A stretch of DNA of 34,845 nt from an uncultured Blastocatellia bacterium (lineage in GTDB: Bacteria > Acidobacteriota > Blastocatellia > Chloracidobacteriales > Chloracidobacteriaceae): positions 1-34,845 of the forward strand of contig CALGZC010000057.1 in assembly GCA_937934745.1 (NCBI GenBank), read 5' to 3'. The notes beneath the pieces were generated by a model, which did not search any database, had not been told where the DNA came from, and saw only the letters and a program-made list of their open reading frames with translations. The position numbers and the translations under genes were made by a program. This document shows positions 1-9,085 of the stretch, in pieces (the first letter of the stretch is position 1; each line of letters starts with the position of its first letter).

Positions 1-3000
1 CTGGTCAAACGTGTACGTCCGGTTGGTCACGCCGCCCGAGCCGCCGATGACATTGTTGAACAGCACGCAGAGCTGTCCGCCCGGACCGCGCAGCGCCACG
101 CCGACATCGTTGGGCCAGGTGTGGTTGAAGTTGTTGATGGTGACGGTGACTTTCGTGATCGAGCCGGTCAGGCCCGACACGGTGATCGGCGAGGGATATG
201 GCGTCGCCGTTCCTGACGCCGGAATCGTGATGGCGGCCGGATTGCTGAAGGTCGGCGGCGCGAAGATGCCGAGTTGGAATGTGTAGGGAATCGGCCCATA
301 CGTGTTCACGCCATCGGTCAGCGTTAGGTTGAGCGTGAGGATGCTGCCGCAGCTTGCCGTGACGGTAAAGCTGAAATCGGCCGTCCCCGTGGCGCCCGGC
401 GCCAGCGCGGGGACGCTCTGGCTGGCGGGCGTAATCCCCGTCGCGCCGCTGCTGGCGAGCGTGGCGGTCAGTGGCCCGCTCGCGCCCCCGCCGGCATTCT
501 CAACGACGAATCGCACCGTCGCCGTTTCGCCTGGGATGAGAATCCCGTTTGCCGGCGTGCAGCTTTCCGCCAGAATCATTGCGCCGCTGTTGACCAAGAC
601 CGGCACGCCCGCCGTGGTCGTGGCGTTGTAAATCACAAGCGCATAGTCCTGGTCGAGCGGGTCGGCATCGCCCGGCACGCCATCGCCCGCGATGTTGAAT
701 GCGCGCACCTGAATCGTCACCGGCGTGCCTGGCGTATAGGCGCCCGCCGGAATAAAGATGCTCTCGGCGTTGTTCAGGCGGTCAAAGCTGCCGCCCGTGA
801 TCGAGTTAGCGCCGGAAAAGTTGTTGCCGCGATAGACATCGGTTCCGGCCACGGCCTGGAGGTCCAGGTCGTTGACAAGGCGCGGGCCGCTGCCGGTCGT
901 CGCGCCGGGCACATCCGTCCAAGCCAGCGTGATGCGCAGCGGCCCTGACGCCGGGAACGCCACGGTCTGCACTCGCACCTGGCCTGACGCTGTAAATTTG
1001 TCCGCCGGAACCTGATCGCGCAGGACGCGCGGAGCGCTGTCAAACGCCCGGTCCAGCGCCATGCGTCCCATGCCCTGGTTGTTTGACCACAGCGTATCGC
1101 CAGCGCCCACGCCGGTCATGTACTGCGCGGAGTTCATCAGATAGGCCTTGGTCATAGCCGGGCTGGGAGCCGTGCCGTTGAAGGGCGGACCGGGATTGTT
1201 GAGGAAAAACTGCCGCGTGAGCGCCGCCCCGCCCGCGACCGCCGGACAGGCGAAGCTTGTCCCGGTGGAGGCGCGATAGTAGCCGGTCGTGCCCGCCAAC
1301 AGCGCGCTGGTCACGCACGGGTCGGCGCTGCCGGGACCCGTCGGGTCTGGCGTGCCGACCTGTAAGACGCCGCCGGAAACAGCCGTCGCCGGGGCGAGAA
1401 TCTCCGGCTTCCGCCGACCATCGGCGCAGGGGCCGCGACTGGAGGCGTTGTACATGTTCTCGGCGTTGGCATCGCTGCGCGTGTTCTGGCTGCCGCCAAC
1501 GGTGATCACATTCTTGCCCGTGCCGGGCGAGCCGACCGATCCGCTTGCTGGGCCACTGTTGCCGGCCGCAAACACGATGACCATTTCCTGGTTGCCGGGC
1601 GTCGGAAAGGCCGAGGCAGGACGCTGGCTGTCGCGCACGAGGAAGTCGTAAGCCTGCGCGTCCGTGTCGTACGCCCCGGCGACTGCTGCGCCCCAGCTAT
1701 TGGAGCTGATGCGCGCGCCATACTGGTAGGACCGCGCCAGCATGTCGTTGAAGTTCGGATTGGTGAAACCTCCGGTCACGCCGTTGTTGCCGAAAATCGC
1801 CGAGCTGCCGAGGCGGACAAACGGCGCTACGCCCAGGCCGTAGTAGAAATTCGGCGCGGCGCTCTCGGCATGCGGCAGCGCGCGCGACAACGACGCCGGC
1901 ACGTTGCCCCCGATGATGTGCGCGCAGAGCGTCCCGTGGCCGACCCGGCAGCCGCGCACATCCACCGCAAGCGGCGTCGGGAAGGTCGTGCTTTCCCATT
2001 TGGCATAGACCAGCCGGCTCGGCTGCGTGATGTCGCCGGCGCGGTAGAGGGCGAAGTGGCTCGTGTTGAGACCGCTGTTGGTGTGGTTGGGCGGCCCGCC
2101 CGGCGGCGCGGTCGTCGCGCCGGCCACCGTGTTGCCGATGTCCACCATTTCATCGCCGACATCCACGATGAAGTCCGAAGTGAAGGTCGAGTTGAGCGCC
2201 GGGAAGCCGGCCGCCGTCAAGAACGTGGCATAGGGCGTGGACAGGTTGGGAATCCCGGCCGTGAGGCTGTTGATGAGGATTTGATTCTGCCGCTCGTCGA
2301 GCAGCGTCGGCTCGACGTAGGGCATGATCGAAATCACGTCCTCCTGCGCGGCGAGCGTCGGCAGCGCGTCGGTCGGCAACTCGATGATGAAGTTGACGAA
2401 GTTGGCAATTTGGTAGCGCTGCACAGCGCGCGCGCCGGCGAATCGCTCCGCCAGGCTGATGGTCGCGTCGTTTTGCGCCGGGTCGGCTACGAGCTGAACG
2501 GCGTAGCGCGCCGTTCCCCGGGTCGGCGCGTCAGCCGTCGCCGGGTCGAGCTTAAACGCCCCCAGGTAGGGGCCGTCCCACTGCTTGAAACTGCCGCTGC
2601 CCGCCAGCATGTCCGCCGCCGGGTTGGCTTGTCCTTCGCCCAGGCGGGCGACGCGCTCGATGCTGGCCGCGTCGCCATAGACGAGATAGGCGTTATGCGG
2701 CAGATAGTTGACCAGCTCAACGCCGGCGCGGAGCAGCGCGTCGAGCCACTCGCGCCGCGTCGGGCCGACAAACTGGACGACGTGCAGATGCTTGCCGCTG
2801 CCGCTCAGCCGTTGCCGCGATAGCTCCTGCGCGCCGCTGGACGCGGTGTTGATAGGAATGTTCAGATGGACAATGTTGAAATCAAGCGCCAGCTCGACGC
2901 CGTCGAGCTTGGCGAAGGGCGACAGGTCGCTCCGGCTGGCGCGATACACTTGATATGAACCGTAGTCGGCAACCAATGTCGCCCCCAAGCGCTCGACTTC

Positions 3001-3239
3001 CGCCCGAGCGCCTTTTGTACGGGTAATGAGCTTGTGGTGCTGAATATCAGCTGAAAAGTCATAGGGAACGGCTGGGCGGAAGCGCTGGCCCTTGCCGTTC
3101 TCGGCCGGAGGAGCGCTGCTGACCCGGCCAGCGGCAATGCCGTCAGGCCGAACAGCGCCGTGATGGCGACGAATCCGGCCAGCCACGGCGCCCGCCCGCG
3201 GCGATGCCTTAGCGGGGAAGCTTCTGAAGTCAAGGACAT
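1..3239 (-). CDS. Secreted S8 (subtilisin-like) serine protease, 3' end outside window, frameshift after signal peptide
   Basis: The frame whose codons begin at 3120 is open without a stop down to base 1. It encodes a long propeptide-like region, then a subtilisin domain. Catalytic Asp is in FIVDVGDE (2161-2163), His in GHGTLCAHIIGG (1936-1938), oxyanion Asn in FAAGNSGP (1558-1560) and Ser in GTSFACP (1255-1257). After the protease comes a beta-rich domain resembling the proprotein-convertase P-domain, cut by the window edge. The signal peptide (WLAGFVAITALFGLTALPLAG) lies in a different frame, starting at ATG 3239. An AAGGAG ribosome-binding site (3247-3252) stands 7 bases before it. The two frames would join by adding one base near 3120. 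The only other start in the mature frame is a GTG at 3186, which has no ribosome-binding site and would leave no signal peptide. The protein is inferred to be exported and proteolytic. Confidence is high for the family and moderate for the integrity of the gene. Confidence 0.88.
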
Positions 3240-3246
3240 AGTCACT

Positions 3247-3252
3247 CTCCTT
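3247..3252 (-). promoter_or_regulatory. Ribosome-binding site AAGGAG of the S8 protease
   Basis: AAGGAG on the minus strand lies 7 bases before ATG 3239. It supports starting the protease in the signal-peptide frame rather than in the frame of the mature enzyme, which is why a frameshift is inferred. Confidence 0.6.
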
Positions 3253-3488
3253 AGTGAAAGGTTAGAAGGTTAGGGGATGAAGCGCTTTCCGCTCTCGAAT
3301 GCGAGCCTTGAATGCGAGCGATGGAGACGACCGGAAACCCGGCTGTCCGTCAACCGACGCGAGGCTGGATGACAAGCGGGCGACGCGATCTCAAGTCGGA
3401 AAGGTTAACTTTTTTCTTCAGCATTGCTACTGAAACAAAGCTTTGCCTTTTGGGCAACGGATTGGGCTGAAAATCCAGAAGCGTGAAA

Positions 3489-3538
3489 GGCGCCGGCCAC
3501 GCCGCGGCTGGCGCCTCCCACGCTGCAGCGGGGGAGGC
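3489..3538. other. Two abutting GC-rich hairpins
   Basis: Hairpin 1 pairs GGCGCCGGCC (3489-3498) with GGCTGGCGCC (3506-3515), with one mismatch and a 7-base loop. Hairpin 2 pairs GCCTCCC (3513-3519) with GGGAGGC (3532-3538) around a 12-base loop. They share three bases, so they may be alternatives. No T-run follows on either strand, so an intrinsic terminator is not supported. Confidence 0.45.
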
Positions 3539-3540
3539 CT

Positions 3541-3574
3541 CGTCCGCGAAAGGCAAGCGTCCGCGAAAGGCAAG
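3541..3574. repeat. Perfect tandem repeat, 2 x 17 bp
   Basis: CGTCCGCGAAAGGCAAG occurs at 3541-3557 and again, identical, at 3558-3574, directly after the hairpin pair and about 90 bases before the lptD start. It could be a binding site or a simple replication-slippage duplication. Confidence 0.85.
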
Positions 3575-3662
3575 CTTCGCTCTTCAAAGTTTGCGCCGCT
3601 TCAAATAGAGTCGTGGCGCTGCCGCCTGCGCGACTGACGCTCCGACCTTCGCTGCGCACTGA

Positions 3663-6209
3663 ATGACCTTGCTTCGCACCGCTCGCTGGATTTGTCTGCT
3701 CTGGCTAAGCTGCATCTCTCACGCGACCGCCCAGTATATTCCACCGCTGCCGCCCCTCCCTCCGTCGGAGCCGCGCGCGGCAGTGGTCGTGGTCGGCCCG
3801 CCGGGCGCGCCTTCCGCGCCGCAGGCGCTGCCGCTGCCTGCGCCGCCGCCGACCCAGGCAGCGCCAGACCAAATGCCGCCCGGCGGCGGCGTGCAGATTG
3901 ACGCCGAGGAACAGCGTCGCGTCGGCGACACGCTCTACGCTGAAGGCTATGTGGTCATCGTGTACGACGGCGCGCGCCTTCAAGCTGACCGCGTTGTTTA
4001 TGACGAAAAAAGCGGGGGCGCCCGCGCCGAGGGCAATGTCATTTACGATCCGCAGCCGAACCAGCGCCTGACGGCCCGCCGCGCGGAAGTGGACATTCGC
4101 CGCAAGACCGGCGTGTTTTATGACGTGATGGGCTACACCGACCAGACGGCCGATGGCGGCTTGCTGGAGTTCACGGCGGCGCGGGTTGAGCGCGTGACGC
4201 GCGACACCTACATCCTCTACGAAGCCAAGCTCACCTCCTGCTGCGAGGACGCCGTGCCGCTCTGGACGGTGACGGCCCGCCAGGCGCGCATCCGCGTCAA
4301 CGACTACGCCTCGGCGCGCAATGCGGCCTTTCGCGTCAAAGGCGTGCCCATTGTGCCGCTGCCCTACATCACGCTGCCGATTGACCGGCGCGAGCGCAAA
4401 TCCGGCTTCCTGCTGCCGACCTTTGGCAACAATACCCTGCAGGGGCGGGTGCTCGGCATTGGGTATTACCAAACCCTGGGCGATAGCGCCGACCTCACCC
4501 TCCAGGGCGACATCTACAGCGCGCGGGGGCTTGGCTTTGGCGCGACGCTGCGCGTGGCGCTGGCGGAAGACTCGTTTATTCGGCTTGGCTCCTACAGCGT
4601 CGCCGACCGGCTGTTCGGGCGGCCGGGCGTCAACCAGGGCGGCACGCTCTTTTTCGCCAAGGCTATCAACCGCTTCGCCAACGGCTTTGTCGCGGCCGCC
4701 GATGTGAACTACACATCCAGCTTCGACTTTCGGGCTATTTTCGGCAACACCATCGAGGATGCCTTCAATCCCGAATCGAAAATCGTCATCCATCTGACGA
4801 AGCAAACGCCGAAGCTTAGCTTCCGGGCGCTCTATGAAAACCGGACGACGCGGGTCAGCATCCCGCAGGGCGAGCGCGGCGCGACGCTGGTCGAGTTCTC
4901 GATTCGCAAAAGCCCGTCGCTGAACTTTGACTGGGCGACAACCCGACTTGGGCGTTTTGCCGGGGTGACGTGGTATGCCGGCGGCGAAACCAGTCTGGCC
5001 GGCTTGCGCCGGACGGAAGCCCGAACCGACCCGAATCGGTCAACCTTCGCCACGCCGGAGTTTGTGCAGCGTCTCGATGCCGCGCCGCGCCTGACGGCGC
5101 TGCTGCCCGATTTTGGCGGATGGAGCGTGACGCCGACGCTGGGCGTCCGGGCGACCTACTACGGCGCGACCTTCGACCCGGAAACGACCCTGACGCCGCG
5201 TCCGCCCCTGTCCTTCGGGCTGCCGCCGCCGCCGACCGCCCTGCCCGGCGGCGCGCGCCTGGGGACGTCCGGCGCCTCCCTCTTTCGGCGCTTCGTGGAT
5301 TTCGCGCTTGAAATCCGACCGCCGGCCCTGGGGCGGACGTTTCACGCCAAGGACGGATCGCCGCGCTTCAAGCACATCATCGAGTCGGCGGTCATCTACC
5401 GGCGCGTCGCCGGCATTGACGACTTTCCGCGCCTGCTGCGCTTCGATGCGCTGGATATCTTTGCTAACACGAATGAGCTGGAATACGCCGTCATCAACCG
5501 CCTGCTCGCGCCGGTTCGCGACGAGACCGGCCAAACCCGCCAGGCCCGCGAGATTCTCAGCCTGACCGTCAGCCAGAAGCATTTTTTTGACCCGACCTTT
5601 GGCGGCGCGCTCACGCCGGGACAGCGCAACCAGATCGCGCCGCTGCTGACCTTCAGCGGCTTCGCCTATGGCGGCATCGGGCGGCGCTTTTCGCCGCTCA
5701 ACGTCAAGCTGCGGCTGACGCCGCAACAGTCGTTCGCGGCGGACGCGCGCATTGACTTCGACCCCTCCCTGGGCGGCGCGCGGAGCTTTGGCTTGACCGG
5801 CGGCCTTTACCGGCGCCGCTTTCAGCTCAGTCAAACCTGGTACTACAGCCAGCCCCGCCGCCTGGCCGACGGTCAACCCGAGCCTGGCGTCTTCACCGGC
5901 AGTCAGTCCTTCACGAATCTGGCGGCGGGCGATCCGGCGCGGGGCCTCTTCGGCAGCGCCGCCATTGCCTATGACTTCTCGCGCTCGCCTAGCCCGACCA
6001 CCGGTCGCCTTCAGAGAAAAGGGTTGATCTTTACTTCATTTTCGCTCGGCTACGCCTTTCGGTGCGCGGCCGTGCAAGTCAACTACGCCAGCGTCAACCT
6101 GGGCGTCGCCAGCGCCGGCCGGCTGACCTTCACGGTCGCGCTGCGCGGGCTGGGCACCTTTGGCACACAGCAAGATCAGGCTTCGGGCAACCGCATCCGC
6201 AACTTGTGA
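3663..6209 (+). CDS. lptD: LPS-assembly outer-membrane protein LptD
   Basis: 848 residues. LptD is the outer-membrane barrel that places lipopolysaccharide in the outer leaflet, acting with LptE. A signal peptide (about residues 1-23, ending at THATAQ-like SHATAQ) is followed by an unusual proline/alanine-rich linker (about 24-75). Next comes an OstA/LptA-like jelly-roll (about 78-190; GDTLYAEGYVVIVYDGARLQADRV), then the LptD barrel (PLPYITLPIDRRERKSGFLL; YSARGLGFGATLR). A vicinal Cys pair sits at LTSCCEDAVP near residue 190, and one further Cys lies near the C-terminus (YAFRCAAVQ). This recalls the inter-domain disulfides of LptD, although the Proteobacterial enzyme uses four cysteines. Start is the ATG at 3663; its ribosome-binding site is weak. 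The gene stands alone, 145 bases before a kinase gene. Confidence in family is high. Confidence 0.9.
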   Translation: MTLLRTARWICLLWLSCISHATAQYIPPLPPLPPSEPRAAVVVVGPPGAPSAPQALPLPAPPPTQAAPDQMPPGGGVQIDAEEQRRVGDTLYAEGYVVIVYDGARLQADRVVYDEKSGGARAEGNVIYDPQPNQRLTARRAEVDIRRKTGVFYDVMGYTDQTADGGLLEFTAARVERVTRDTYILYEAKLTSCCEDAVPLWTVTARQARIRVNDYASARNAAFRVKGVPIVPLPYITLPIDRRERKSGFLLPTFGNNTLQGRVLGIGYYQTLGDSADLTLQGDIYSARGLGFGATLRVALAEDSFIRLGSYSVADRLFGRPGVNQGGTLFFAKAINRFANGFVAAADVNYTSSFDFRAIFGNTIEDAFNPESKIVIHLTKQTPKLSFRALYENRTTRVSIPQGERGATLVEFSIRKSPSLNFDWATTRLGRFAGVTWYAGGETSLAGLRRTEARTDPNRSTFATPEFVQRLDAAPRLTALLPDFGGWSVTPTLGVRATYYGATFDPETTLTPRPPLSFGLPPPPTALPGGARLGTSGASLFRRFVDFALEIRPPALGRTFHAKDGSPRFKHIIESAVIYRRVAGIDDFPRLLRFDALDIFANTNELEYAVINRLLAPVRDETGQTRQAREILSLTVSQKHFFDPTFGGALTPGQRNQIAPLLTFSGFAYGGIGRRFSPLNVKLRLTPQQSFAADARIDFDPSLGGARSFGLTGGLYRRRFQLSQTWYYSQPRRLADGQPEPGVFTGSQSFTNLAAGDPARGLFGSAAIAYDFSRSPSPTTGRLQRKGLIFTSFSLGYAFRCAAVQVNYASVNLGVASAGRLTFTVALRGLGTFGTQQDQASGNRIRNL

Positions 6210-6354
6210 CGTATCCTTGGATAGGCGCTGCAACCGGCTGCCGATCCGCTCCCGAAGAATGCGGGAACAAGTTGCGTGCGTAGCCAAGCCAAGCGGCCTG
6301 TTGTAGAGTTTTCTTGCTTAGACTAACCCATTAGAAAGCTGGATAAAGCAGCCA

Positions 6355-7767
6355 ATGTCGCCCGAGCCTGTCTTAGAAGCCGTCGCGCAACTGCTCCCCG
6401 GCGCGCTGTGTTGCCGCGACGCGGCGCTCAAGCTTGCGTTTTTCAACGCGCCCTACGCCGAGCTGTATGCGCGTCTGGCGGGTCGGCCGCCGCAACTGGG
6501 CGAGCTGCCTGCCAACTATTTGGCAGACCCGGCGCTGCGGGCGCAGGTCGCCGAATGTTGGCGTCGCGCCACCTGCGGAGAGCCGGTTGTCATGCGCCAC
6601 ACGCTGCGTCTTGGAGAGAGGCCCGAGAGTTGGGAAACGCGCTACCAACCGGTGCGAGATGCCGATGGACAGGTGATCGGCGCGCTGGCCTGGGGGAAAA
6701 AATGTGACGGCGCAGCCCATGAAGCAGCCCCTGAAAAGGCTTTCCTGCGGACTTTCGAGGGCTTTTTTTCACAGCTCCCTGACATGGTGATCGTGACCGA
6801 AGCCTGGCCGATTGACGCGGCGGAAGGCGGACCGCGCATCATTTACGTCAACGAAAGCTTTGAGCGGGCGACCGGCTACTCGCGCAGCGAGGTCATCGGC
6901 CAGACGCCGCGCATTCTGCAGGGACCGCGCACGCAGCGCGACCAGCTCGACAAGATTCGGGCGGCGCTCGAGCGACAGCAGCCAACGCGCGTCGAGCTGG
7001 TCAACTACCGCAAGGACGGGCGGGAATTTGTGGCTGACATCACCCTCGCGCCGGTGACCGACGAGTCCGGAAAGGCAATCTGCTACGTGGCGCTTCAGCG
7101 CGACATTACGCAGGAAAAAGCCCTCGTCGCCCGACTTAATGACGCCCTGGCGGAACGGGACATTCTCCTGCAAGAAATCCACCACCGGCTTAAGAACAAC
7201 CTGCAAATGGTCATCAGCTTGCTGGAGCTGCATGCCGCGGAGCGGCATCGCTACACGCTGGATGAGCTTATTGAGAACGCCCGCGCGCGCGTCCTGGCTG
7301 TGGCGCTCATTCACGAGCAGTTGTGTCAGCAAAGCAATTTCACCTGCGTTCCGCTCGACGGCTTGCTCAGGGCGTTGATCGAGCAGGCTCAGGTGGCGTA
7401 TGCCAGCGGGCCGGTCGCTGTGGCGCTGACGCCGAGCGGTCTGCCGCTGCCGTTCAAGCAGGCGGTGCCGGCGATGCTGATCGCGCACGAGCTGCTGGCG
7501 AATAGCTTCAAGCATGGCGTCGCGGCCGGGGCGCAGCGCGTGGCAGTGCACATCCGGCGCTCGCCCGACGCTCTGACCATCGAGGTCACTGACGATGGCG
7601 CGCGCCATCCCGCCGACATCTCGGCGCGCCTGGCCGACGACCGGCGACTCGGCCTGCGGCTGGCGCGCTTGCTGGCGCGCCAGCTCAACGGGACGTTAAG
7701 CTTTGACCCACAGCCCGGCTGCTTCCGCGCCGCGTTGTCGTTTCCGTTCGCGGAGACTGCAAAGTGA
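6355..7767 (+). CDS. PAS-PAS sensor histidine kinase (HisKA_2 type)
   Basis: 470 residues with no membrane segment seen, so probably cytoplasmic. Domain order: an N-terminal PAS-like domain (about 5-118), a second PAS domain (about 125-258), a HisKA_2 dimerisation helix (about 268-345) with EIHHRLKNNLQ (likely acceptor His277), and a C-terminal HATPase (about 350-468) with ELLANSFKHG, VTDDGARH and LGLRLARLLA. The second PAS resembles LOV domains around GQTPRILQGPRT (183-194). Where LOV proteins have the flavin-bonding Cys of NCRFLQ, this one has Pro185, so LOV photochemistry is not expected. A response-regulator gene follows 48 bases downstream and is the likely partner. The stimulus is unknown. 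Confidence is high for class. Confidence 0.9.
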   Translation: MSPEPVLEAVAQLLPGALCCRDAALKLAFFNAPYAELYARLAGRPPQLGELPANYLADPALRAQVAECWRRATCGEPVVMRHTLRLGERPESWETRYQPVRDADGQVIGALAWGKKCDGAAHEAAPEKAFLRTFEGFFSQLPDMVIVTEAWPIDAAEGGPRIIYVNESFERATGYSRSEVIGQTPRILQGPRTQRDQLDKIRAALERQQPTRVELVNYRKDGREFVADITLAPVTDESGKAICYVALQRDITQEKALVARLNDALAERDILLQEIHHRLKNNLQMVISLLELHAAERHRYTLDELIENARARVLAVALIHEQLCQQSNFTCVPLDGLLRALIEQAQVAYASGPVAVALTPSGLPLPFKQAVPAMLIAHELLANSFKHGVAAGAQRVAVHIRRSPDALTIEVTDDGARHPADISARLADDRRLGLRLARLLARQLNGTLSFDPQPGCFRAALSFPFAETAK

Positions 7768-7815
7768 GTCGCGGCGGCTTGAGTCGCTTAGTCAGCCTGA
7801 CTGCGAGGTTGTCGT

Positions 7816-8781
7816 ATGTCCCTGCCTGGAAAGCGGATTCTCATCGTTGAGGATGAACTCCTGATTGCCGAGGCGCTGCGTCTGCGGCTGGAGCAATTGG
7901 GCTATGTCGTCGTCGGCGTGACTGCCCGTGGCGAAGAGGCCGTCGAGATGGCCGCCGCCGTCGCCCCTGATTTGGCCCTGATGGATATTCGATTGGCCGG
8001 CGACATGGATGGCATTGCCGCCGGCGAGCGAATCCAGGCCCGCTTTGGCTTGCCCGTGGTGTATCTGACGGCGAATGGCGACCGTCAAACCCTTGCGCGC
8101 GTCTTGACCAGCAAGCCCTACGGCTATGTGCCCAAGCCAGTTCACGACGCCGCGCTTCAGTCGGCCATCGGCATTGCTCTGCAAAAAAGCGAGCAGGAGC
8201 GTGTTTACCGGCAGCGGGAGCAGTACTACAGCGCCATTCTGGACAAGCTGGAAGAAGCCGTTGTCGTGGCGGATGCTACGCAGCGGATCGTCTGTCTCAA
8301 CGCGGCCGCCAAAGAGCTACTGGGTGGCGAACCAGATGGTCAACGCCCGCGTCAACTGACCGACCTATTGACCCTGACCGATGCCGACGGCGCGGCAATT
8401 GATCCGGTTGCACGGTGCTTGGCCGCTCAACAGGAAGTCAGCTTTGGGCAAGTTTGGTGTCATAAAAGTGACGGGACAACTTTCCTGGTTAACCTGGAGG
8501 TCGTTCCCTTTGTAAGCGATGGCGCGCTACCGACAGGTACTGCCCGACCGGTGACAGAGATCGTCCTGGTGCTCCAGCCCGTTCGGTCGCCGTCCGGCCA
8601 AGGCGCGTTGCTCGGACACATCCGCGTCTGCGCTTACTGCCGCAACATCATGGAGCGCAGCGCGGAAGGCAAGACCGTCACGGTGCGGTTTGAAGCCTAT
8701 TTTAGTCGGCATGGCGGTTACCAGTTCACCCATGGGATTTGCCCGCCCTGCCTGAAGAAAGTCAGAGCAGGCGACTACTAA
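7816..8781 (+). CDS. Response regulator, REC-PAS with C-terminal Cys-rich motif
   Basis: 321 residues. The receiver domain (about 7-122) has the acidic pair E12/D13, phospho-acceptor Asp57 (ALMDIRLAGDMDG), the TAN switch region and Lys in YVPKP. A PAS domain follows (about 135-255). The end carries a CAYCRN...HGICPPC motif (last ~50 residues), a recurring C-terminal element of response regulators and PAS proteins with a probable metal-binding CxxC/CxxC arrangement. There is no DNA-binding or cyclase domain, so output is probably by protein contact or through the Cys motif. It follows the HisKA_2 kinase gene by 48 bases, and the two probably form a two-component pair. A hairpin closes the unit just after the stop codon. 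Confidence 0.88.
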   Translation: MSLPGKRILIVEDELLIAEALRLRLEQLGYVVVGVTARGEEAVEMAAAVAPDLALMDIRLAGDMDGIAAGERIQARFGLPVVYLTANGDRQTLARVLTSKPYGYVPKPVHDAALQSAIGIALQKSEQERVYRQREQYYSAILDKLEEAVVVADATQRIVCLNAAAKELLGGEPDGQRPRQLTDLLTLTDADGAAIDPVARCLAAQQEVSFGQVWCHKSDGTTFLVNLEVVPFVSDGALPTGTARPVTEIVLVLQPVRSPSGQGALLGHIRVCAYCRNIMERSAEGKTVTVRFEAYFSRHGGYQFTHGICPPCLKKVRAGDY

Positions 8782-8784
8782 GTG

Positions 8785-8816
8785 CCACGGACCGAATGAC
8801 TTTCACCGGTCTGTGG
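8785..8816 (+). terminator. Hairpin after the response-regulator gene, possible terminator
   Basis: CCACGGACCG (8785-8794) pairs with CGGTCTGTGG (8807-8816), ten base pairs including one G-U, around a 12-base loop. It begins 3 bases after the stop codon. Only a weak TTGCT follows, so termination may be inefficient or Rho-assisted. Confidence 0.5.
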
Positions 8817-9085
8817 TTGCTCGGCCGCAGCAGGGACCTGGTGGGTACAGGGCGGTTTCGTATTCGCCGGGAGGTGACCAAGCCGGTGGAGCAACCCGGC
8901 TGATGCCACACGTGGGTTTCGGCCGCTACCAGACGTACGCAACACCTTAGCACCGGAAGCCGCAGCAGTGTGCGCTCCTGCGGGTTTGCTGGAAAGCCGG
9001 AACACCTTCGGATACGATGACGCCGGTGCCAACCAGGGCAGCCCATTTCAGATCAACCCCGGAAGACCTCTTTCAAAGCAATCCG
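8817..9085. other. Gap between the two-component genes and gcvPB
   Basis: About 270 bases. The frame of gcvPB is open back to an ATG at 9017, but conservation supports the start at 9086. Short self-complementary stretches occur (GCCGG...CCGGC near 8880-8902). I could not match any known RNA class; in particular the double aptamer of a glycine riboswitch is not visible. I see no convincing gene on either strand. Confidence 0.4.

Larger units (their letters stand above)
3253..3662. other. Intergenic region between divergent S8 protease and lptD
   Basis: About 400 bases without a convincing gene. It must hold promoters for both divergent genes, but I could not pick reliable -35/-10 pairs. An AT-rich stretch (about 3404-3425) interrupts otherwise GC-rich DNA. 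It also holds two adjacent hairpins and a tandem 17-base repeat, listed separately. No known riboswitch class was recognised. Confidence 0.5.

Noticed and set aside
8940-9010. SRP RNA-like string CCGGAAGCCGCAGCAG
   Set aside because: Superficial similarity only; the conserved preceding AGGTCAGG and the symmetric stem of the SRP domain IV are missing.
8762-9046. Small open frames on the minus strand before gcvPB
   Set aside because: No ribosome-binding site, no recognisable protein and rich in Arg/Ser as expected for noncoding GC-rich DNA.
8782-9085. Glycine riboswitch before gcvPB
   Set aside because: The conserved double-aptamer sequences are not visible; the stretch only shows short generic hairpins.
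9017-9085. Upstream ATG start for gcvPB
   Set aside because: The extra 23 residues do not resemble the family; the start at 9086 fits the usual length better, though this is not certain.
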